A DNA stretch of 16,411 nucleotides from assembly GCA_005281725.1 (NCBI GenBank), contig SSBO01000073.1, positions 1 to 16,411 of the forward strand, in the 5' to 3' direction. Source of the DNA: Wuchereria bancrofti. Lineage: Eukaryota > Nematoda > Chromadorea > Rhabditida > Onchocercidae. This document shows positions 10,132 through 16,411 of this stretch, in pieces. The translations under genes were made by a program, and so were the position numbers. The notes beneath the pieces are model-generated. The model made no database searches. It had not been told where the DNA came from and saw nothing but the letters and a program-made list of their open reading frames with translations. Each line of letters begins with the position of its first letter. Position 1 is the first letter of the stretch.

Positions 10132-10288
10132 TTTTTAAGATTTTTTTTAAGAAGTAGGAACATGCTGATTGTTGTTTAAATTTAAGTTGGTAAAATTTTG
10201 AGGGAAGATCTTTTGCTTTTTTTCAGTTACCTTTTTCTTTAAAAAAATTTTAGTTACCTTTGCTAATTTTTAACTATTTTGGAATACA

Positions 10289-12940
10289 TCAAGGAATGTG
10301 TGTTGGGCTCATGGTTAACTCCAATCTAAAAAGTTTAATTTTACTTAAAATTTTTCTGAGGAACAAAAAAATCTTTATAACATGAAAAGATGTCTTCACT
10401 TCAACAATCAAATTATTCGTAATAGCTTTGATGATTTCATGAATTATTTTTAAAATAGCAATTTGAACCTTGAATCCAGTTGGGCACCACTCTACAAAAT
10501 TAATCTGTCTGCGATGACGGATAGCACTAATAGCTTCATTGACATCGTTTGGTGTCACATTACCACGGTATAGAAGGCAAATTGACATATATTTACCCTT
10601 TGTCGGATCACACTAACAAATAATTTACTTTTATATGACAAGAAACAAAACAAAAGTTAGGTGAAGCAAATTAAATTAAAATAAATCGGATGATTATTTA
10701 CGCTGAAATACTTGAAATGAAATGATCTGAAAAACAAGAAGATTATTTTAATGTAAAAATAAAGAAAAATAATAATTCAGAATTGAAACAAAAGGATTAA
10801 AATTTATAGCAGCTCACTTTCACCATTTGATTGGGAATTTCAAAACAATCTCTGGTAATATCCATCACCGAAAGAGTCTCATGACGAGCTTTCTTGACGG
10901 AAACTATCGGAGCATATGTCACCAATGGGAAATGAATACGTGGATATGGCACCAAATTTGTTTGAAATTCCATCAGATCTACGTTTAGCGCACCTTCAAA
11001 GCGCAGTGAAGCCGTAGTCGACGAAACAACCTGGAAAAAAAGAAAAAAACTGACTGAAGTTAAATGATCAAAATAGCTATTGATTTTAGTTTCATTTTTT
11101 GTTAATGATTAACTTTAAAATTTAAAAAAATTTTTTTATACATTTAGGCATGTTCATATCTATTGATAAGATAAAGTAAACTACTGATACTTATCATTAT
11201 CATTTTCATCCCTACCATTACATTTCTCATAAAATATATCATAATTTTTGTTTGGTTTTTTTCCATTTCATATTTTTTATAATAATTGATTTTGACTATA
11301 AAAGACTTTTAATTATCAGTTAATAATATATTTCAAAATGTCATAAGCTATTTAATATTTATAGATGAGCAAACTTGAGCAATGAGACGATTTAGATTTG
11401 GATAAGATGGTCGATCAACGTCCAAATTACGATGACATAAGTCATAAATTGCTTCATTGTCCATAATGAATGAACAATTAGCATGCTCAAGGGTAGCATG
11501 AGTTGTAAGGACGGAATTATACGGCTCCACTACAGATGTCGAAATTTGCGGTGCTGGATAGATCGAAAATTCCAGCTTGCTTTTTTTACCATAATCAATT
11601 GTTAAGTGTTCCATTAGTAGAGATGTAAAACCTGAACCGGTACCACCACCAAATGAATGGAACAGGAGGAATCCTGAAAAAGAGAAAAAAAACAAAATAA
11701 GACATTTCAACCGTTCTTACAATTATTATTCATTTTTATCCTATCGACTATCACAAATATTCATTCTAAAGTCTATTTATCATTATATCTGCTAAATTTG
11801 ATTTAGCAAACGGAAATGAAAATTTTTTAAAATCAAAAAAAAATTATATATATATTTGATAAGGTTAAGATTTTTTTTTTGATAAAATAAAAAAGCAATA
11901 ACCCTGCAATCCATCACAATTCTCAGCCAAACGTCGAATACGATCCATAACTTTATCAATCATATCTTTGCCAATTGAATAATGCCCACGAGCATAATTA
12001 TTTGCTGCATCCTCACGACCAGTTACCATTTGCAACGGATGAAATAAATCCTTATATTTTCCCGTACGAACTACATCTATAATATTAACAGATTTAAGAA
12101 AATCATTATATCTGCTAAATCAATATTACTTAATCAATATATTCATTCTTAATTAAATTATTTAAATAATTAGAAAAAAAATTTTAATTTTACTAAAATT
12201 AAAATTCTAAACTTTCAATTACCGACAACAGTTGGCTCTAAATCAGCCAGTAAAGTACGGGGCACATAATGCCCATCAGCAGATTCGGAGAAAAAAGTTG
12301 TCAACGATGAGATGTCACGTTTTCCCGACTGATCCGATTGCAAATTCAGACAACCGCTCGGATTGATACCATGCTCCAAGCAAAATAGCTCCCAACATGC
12401 ACTACCAATTTGCACTCCAGCTTGTCCAATGTGCAACGAAATAACTTCACGCTATAATTCATTAAAATTTCAACTATTCTCACAACTATTACTTTTCATT
12501 TAATACAATCATTCAATCTTTTTTTTTTTTGCAAAGAAAAAAAAAATATGTAAATTTTAACGCATATAAGTGAGAAATATGGAAAGATGAAATATGCAAA
12601 TTTAATACATATAAGCAAACAATATGCAAATTTGTGATAACTTATCAATTTGCTATTGATATGAAATAAGAATTACTAGCTCAGATATTTTATTTTTATT
12701 TTTGATAAAATTTTTTGAAGAATTTAAAAATTTTAATAAATAATTCTAAATAGAAAATGCTCAAAATCGATCATTATAAAAATTTTTTATTTATTTATTA
12801 TTATTAATTTTTTTTGAGTTATATTGACGTTTATTTAAAATTGATTTAATTATCTGCCTTCTAAGCAGTTGGACGAATGAATTAAATTTAAATAAAAAAA
12901 AAAAAAAAAAAAAAGTTCATACCATCTTTCTGATATCCAT
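10289..12940 (-). CDS. Divergent alpha-tubulin with non-canonical C terminus
   Basis: Alpha-tubulin is the GTP-binding microtubule subunit. There are six exons, in transcript order: 12940-12923, 12451-12223, 12076-11903, 11673-11375, 11030-10818, 10612-10289. All phases agree and all borders are GT..AG. Exon 2 starts [16 protein letters not shown]. Exon 3 has the GHYSIGKD segment. Exon 4 has the tubulin signature GGGTGSG and [20 protein letters not shown]. Exon 5 has [11 protein letters not shown], keeping the glutamate that activates hydrolysis of the neighbouring beta-tubulin GTP. Exon 6 runs to [10 protein letters not shown], about residue 354 (352 in the canonical protein). The frame then continues 59 codons into unrelated residues ending MSPTHIP and TGA at 10291-10289, so the product is about 413 residues from MREV, or 418 from the first ATG, against the usual ~450. 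If AAG|GTTCAA at 10468 is a donor instead, no partner exon is visible. It may be a specialised isotype or a truncated copy. Confidence 0.85.
12548..12631. promoter_or_regulatory. Repeated octamer (POU-type) motifs in tubulin intron 1
   Basis: ATGCAAAT, the exact POU-domain octamer, occurs at 12594-12601 and 12624-12631. ATGTAAAT is at 12548-12555. They sit in loosely repeated units sharing AATATGYAAATTT and CATATAAGY. Homologous repeats with a perfect transcription factor consensus in a first intron could be an enhancer, though such AT-rich motifs can also occur by chance. Confidence 0.35.
12894..12914. repeat. A21 homopolymer next to the tubulin exon 1 donor
   Basis: Twenty-one consecutive A on the + strand (T on the coding strand) begin eight bases inside intron 1. 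The run length is likely approximate in any draft assembly. Confidence 0.8.
12923..12940 (-). CDS. First coding exon of alpha-tubulin (MDIRKM)
   Basis: ATG at 12940-12938 opens MDIRKM, followed by donor GTATGA at 12922. Splicing to CGTGAAGTT at 12451 yields M|REVIS, and an intron right after this Met is common in animal alpha-tubulins. The second ATG (12925-12923) is therefore the conventional start. The first ATG adds five residues and would hide the N-terminal MREV, which mediates tubulin mRNA autoregulation. Both ATGs have A at -3. Confidence 0.7.
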
Positions 12941-14631
12941 ATTTAACCATACAATTGTAAATTCTTGCTAAAAAACAAAACACTAATAAATTTTAGTGAA
13001 GATGCTAAATTTATTTTTATTTGTCTAGCTAATTTTTTTGCAATTAAACAGTAATTTGAAAAGCAAATTAAATAAATAAATCAATCAATCAATTTTCTTT
13101 CATTATATGATAATTAAATTGATCATATAATTGTAATAATATATATTATTAGATACTATTTATTTAAAGCAACAATTTTGCTAAATAAATCCTTGATAGG
13201 ACTATTATATTTTAAGTCTTCAAATAATCTTTTCACTTCTGAATTGATTTAATTCTGAAACGGTAATTTTAGGCAAAGAAGATGTTTCACACAAACGAAA
13301 TATTGAAAATTTTAATGTTTCAGAAAAAAATATTTTAGCCCATTTAATGTAATTTTAATTAGCTAAATTATCAATTAATTAAAGTTAGGGGCATAAGTAA
13401 AATAGTATTAAATGAAAATAATTTAAATAAAATAATATATTAAATGTTATATAGTATTAGGGAAATAGTATTAAATTGAAATGATAACATCTCCCAATTG
13501 AATAACACCAAAAAAGCAACTGAAGCAGGAAGACCAAACCAGTTACCAGAATGATACAATACAGTAATGACTAAGTGAACTCCTTCCAGCTAATAAATAT
13601 TAAGAACTGCTCCTGTAAAAATTTGCATATTCACTAAGGCAAGCTAAAATTACATATTGTATCACTGTAATTGTTGCACGTCGACATGTCTCGAAAGATG
13701 TGTTAATTTCAGGGACAAATAAAAAAAGACGAAAAAGAAAGTGAAACTTTAACGTAAATTATAATTTACATAATGAAACAGTGGTATTCTATGATTTATT
13801 AATAAAATCAAATTGTTCCAAATTGTTAATAATAATTAATGATAATGCGAATGTGTAATATTTCTATTTACTTCAAATTAATTTGTCAAATTTTAAATTT
13901 CAGGCAAATTTTCAATTTTTTTATTGAAATATTCTCGTCATATATGAATTTCAAATTTTTCATTGGAGAATGAATTTTAATTTTTCGTCTGATTTCAGAT
14001 TGTATTAATTTTTATTAAATTTCATTTAATCTTTTAACCTTTCGATGAGTTTATTTTCCGACTATGCATCTTATTTTGCGCCAAATATAATGTGAAACAT
14101 TTGAATTGCTGTCATCATTAACTTTTTATTAGTTAAATTCAAAAATAATTCAATGAGATTGTATGTTTCATAGAGATGCAACGTGTGAGTGCTGTGACAT
14201 GTGATTATAACTGTTCCGGAATGAATTAGATCGTATCCGCTACCGTGCTGGAATTCTGAACTGTTGTTTTTTCATGTCTGATTTTTTCTAAAATTTGCTA
14301 CTTGCTTAGTTGCTCTATTCTAGTGCTAAATGCTAAAAGAGTTATTAAGTACGAATGAAAAGTTAGGGAATATAAAAAGTATAAGAAGAAAAGAAAATCT
14401 GATAATATAAAAGCATTAGCAATGATTGAAAGTAATATTGGAATTTTTTTTTTTATTGCAAAAAGAAAAAAATACAAAAGAATTTTCCGTTTTATAATTT
14501 ATACAATTTGTGCAATAAGAAGCTTCAGTGCTTCGAGAAGTGTGTACATATCGATTTCAGATAAAAAGAAAAGTTCCTTGTTTTTGTAGTGCTTCCTGAA
14601 AAGCGTATTTTAACATTTTACAACTAAATCA
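12941..14631. other. Divergent intergenic region between alpha-tubulin (-) and Raptor (+), no gene seen
   Basis: About 1.7 kb is extremely AT-rich with frequent stops in every frame. By position it should contain the promoters of both flanking genes. I see no clear TATA or initiator arrangement that stands out from background composition, and no RNA gene. Confidence 0.5.
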
Positions 14632-15487
14632 ATGAATGATATCGTAAGTTTAACATCAAATTTTTTATTTTACTTTCTTTTTTCCTTCGGAGTATATGTT
14701 TGGATTAGGGAAGAATGAGAAAAAGTCGTAAAATGAACGAAAGTTAATCTGGTTTGATTGAATGTCTAAAATAGCATAAAAAGTTTGGTAAGCATAATTT
14801 AGTATAGTTTTATATTTCGTAATCTGAATTTATCCATTTATATTACTTCTCGATCATATAAATCATTTTATGGTAAATAAGAGCGAATCTTTATTCTTCT
14901 TGCTAGTAATGTGATTTGTATTAAAAGTTATTAGTGCAGAAATATATATTACAAGTTACAATATGCCAAAATATTTGGTAGTAAATGAGAATCATACAAA
15001 GTTTTTTATTCAGTGGAATATTATTTTGGTTTGAAAAATTTGTATTAAATAGTATTTTAGAACAACGATCCATCACTGCCAACATGGTTTCAAGAATTGC
15101 GACATGTGGAAAAAATTATGAGCATTAAGGAGGAAATTGCTGACAAAAATTTATGGCATGTTTTTTACTGAAAAATTTCTATATTTTTTCGAAAATTTAA
15201 ACTGTTTTACTTGTTTATAATGATCATAAATTCATTCATTCGTTGGAGCAAGACGACTTAGGAAAAGTGGAATCGATAAACTTTCAGCTATTCATCTTTG
15301 AGAGTATTACAGGAGGAAATATTGAAAAGAACGTATGGGAAGAATATCGGTAGCCTTTGTGCTATGTTTGAATATTGGTGTAGATTCCATTTGTACGAAA
15401 AGAGTGTTGGATCGATTCATTGAGAATAAAATATGCTGCAGAAAAGTTATGAACGTTGGTAACCACGTGGAAGGTAACTAGGCAGCA
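14632..15487 (+). pseudogene. RPTOR: Raptor (RPTOR / daf-15) N-terminal exons, disrupted
   Basis: Raptor is the substrate-presenting scaffold of mTORC1. Candidate exon 1 is ATGAATGATATC followed by a perfect GTAAGT donor (14632-14643). Exon 2 (15061-15159, after ATTTTAG) joins in phase 0 and encodes NDPSLPTWFQELRHVEKI, resembling the Raptor segment LPLAFMKKRHCEKI. Exon 3 (acceptor near 15312, ending 15487 before GTAAGT) encodes KERMGRISVAFVLCLNIGVD, matching KDRMKTVSVALVLCLNVGVD. It then shifts frame at 15386, skipping about eight residues, and resumes PFVRKECWIDSLRIKYAAEK, matching PCARLECWIDPL. In-frame TGA codons occur at 15323-15325, just before KERM, and at 15450-15452. The rest of the caspase-like RNC domain (HYNGHG motif) and everything after it is absent from the window. 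Family identity is strong over this short region; the stops and deletion indicate decay. Confidence 0.72.
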
Positions 15488-15667
15488 GTAAGTGGTTATA
15501 TGTTGTTTCTAGACATTGTATGTTATATTCAGCATAAGATATGAAGGTTATATGATTTTTTGTAAATATATATATATAAATAAGTTTTGAGATATAAAAC
15601 CTCTTCTCTTTATTTAGAAAATGCAAGATGAAATGAAATATGAAATTAATTTTTTTCTTTCAATATT
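15488..15667. other. Downstream flank of the Raptor remnant
   Basis: This is non-coding AT-rich sequence with a TA tract near 15569-15578. It would be the next Raptor intron if the gene continued, but no following Raptor exon is recognisable. Confidence 0.4.
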
Positions 15668-15907
15668 TCAGATTTCATGAATAATATGTTCGCATCGGAT
15701 TGCAAGTTCCATTAACCTAGCTTCGTTAGGCATCACTAAACGAGAACGGCATCTCTGGATTTGCTCACAGATACATTCTCGAGTAAGCTTATTTGATTTT
15801 TTTGTCATATCTTTTTGTTCTTTTTTTTTTCCTAGTGATTCATTTTTGCATTTAAGTACACCAAAACACATGCTTGGAAATAAAGATTGGCAACTGGGAA
15901 ATTCCAA
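15668..15907 (-). CDS. Candidate terminal exon of an unknown gene on the - strand
   Basis: This open frame of up to 79 residues ends at a stop (15670-15668). Its second half (LTRECICEQIQRCRSRLV, then PNEARLMELAIRCEH) is charged, helical-looking and Cys-containing (Cys45, 47, 53, 72), unlike translated AT-rich noise. The first half includes a lysine-rich run from an A tract and is less convincing. A plausible acceptor (TTTCCCAG on the - strand) lies just inside the frame near 15897, so this could be a 3' exon of a gene entering from the right. I do not recognise the family. Confidence 0.3.
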   Translation of the reverse strand: MEFPSCQSLFPSMCFGVLKCKNESLGKKKEQKDMTKKSNKLTRECICEQIQRCRSRLVMPNEARLMELAIRCEHIIHEI

Positions 15908-16296
15908 CAGTTTATCGTTGTGTTATCGATTAACAACTAAGGTACTTCGATTCTAACAATCTGAAAACCGGAACCTAAGTGGTAATATTTACAGGAGGTC
16001 TTCTTTATCGTTCAAATTCTGATAATTCTTTTATCTCTGACAATATTGATGCAAAGTATTACTAAATCGTTATTGGACAGACTTCATTGGGGGCATATTT
16101 GCTTTTTTTTTTTTTTTTTTTTTTTTAGGAGGGGGGGGGGGAGGGGTTTGTTATTTCTTTAAAGTTAGCGTAGCTTCGGCGATACTTTAATAAACATCGT
16201 TAATTACGTTTGCAAAAGTATGAATAGCTTGATTTGTATTTGAGTCATCACATTTCGTCATATTTGTGCTATCTATCCTTTTTTGAATAATGTTGT
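15908..16296. other. Non-coding stretch with T/G homopolymers
   Basis: I see no gene here. It contains the T24-AGGA-G11-A-G4 tract at 16103-16146. Confidence 0.4.
16103..16146. repeat. T24 followed by a G11 tract
   Basis: T24 (16103-16126), AGGA, G11 (16131-16141), A, G4 (16143-16146). An 11-base G run is rare in such AT-rich sequence. The G part is long enough to form intermolecular or slipped G-quadruplex structure. Exact lengths are unreliable in any assembly. Confidence 0.75.
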
Positions 16297-16305
16297 TTTT
16301 TCCAG

Positions 16306-16411
16306 AGCTGTTTCTGAAATGTGGGTATTAAAATTTGTGGATAATGAGCATAAAAATGAAAGTCGAATAAAAAAACATGGCATCATTCCTCCCAAATTCA
16401 TCATTCTACAT
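16306..16411 (+). CDS. Possible exon running off the right edge
   Basis: After a good acceptor (TTTTTTCCAG) one frame stays open to the window end, reading AVSEMWVLKFVDNEHKNESR and then about 15 more residues. It has no match to Raptor or any family I recall. The opposite strand is also open here, so this is only a weak candidate. Confidence 0.25.

Larger units (their letters stand above)
9058..10288. other. Convergent intergenic region between COG6 (+) and alpha-tubulin (-)
   Basis: There is no coding exon on either strand. I searched the minus strand for the missing tubulin C terminus (the CMLSNTTAIAEAW and FVHWYVGEGMEEGEF blocks) and found nothing. The region holds candidate polyadenylation signals for both genes and a small repeat cluster around 9947-10038. 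Confidence 0.6.

Noticed and set aside
11348..11374. Read-through extension of tubulin exon 4 (SINIK then stop)
   Set aside because: Splicing at 11375 joins LIAQ to VVSS in phase, as in canonical alpha-tubulin, so the extension is intronic.
15249..15353. 35-codon open frame ending EKNVWEEYR
   Set aside because: The overlapping frame carries the clear Raptor block KERMGRISVAFVLCLN, so this one is a shadow.
1..16411. Mobile element, CRISPR, tRNA, rRNA or endosymbiont-derived segment
   Set aside because: I saw no terminal repeats with a transposase, regular spacers, tRNA cloverleaf or bacterial-type long ORF.

Overview
This is an AT-rich animal nuclear segment. It has short exons, introns mostly of 60 to 500 bases with GT..AG borders, and abundant T/A runs. 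Together these suggest a nematode, possibly a filarial or related spirurid worm; that placement is inferred from composition and gene structure, not proven. There are no rRNA, tRNA, CRISPR or bacterial-type features that I can see.

Layout on the + strand, left to right: (1) the 3' end of an unrecognised serine-rich protein gene entering from the left edge (1 to about 1506), with two possible last exons; (2) a gene-poor stretch; (3) a 19-exon copy of COG6, the Golgi tethering-complex subunit (2782 to 9057). The COG6 copy keeps nearly every splice site and reading phase, but carries at least three stop codons and about six single-base losses inside conserved coding sequence. On the - strand (12940 down to 10289) lies a six-exon divergent alpha-tubulin whose frames are clean. 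Its last canonical ~100 residues (helices H11-H12 and the acidic tail) are absent and replaced by 59 unrelated residues. Divergent from it on the + strand (14632 to about 15487) are the first exons of Raptor (RPTOR / daf-15), the mTORC1 scaffold, also broken by stops and a small deletion. The right end holds two weak candidate exons and a T24/G11 homopolymer tract.

The COG6 and Raptor copies are both decayed in place with their introns, while the tubulin between them has no frameshift in about 1.1 kb of coding sequence. This pattern fits real gene decay on a segment with relaxed selection (for example a degenerating sex-linked or duplicated block) better than uniform sequencing error. Separately, two exact direct repeats (255 bp and 162 bp) each straddle a single N. 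They are almost certainly unmerged contig overlaps, so the true sequence is about 420 bases shorter.
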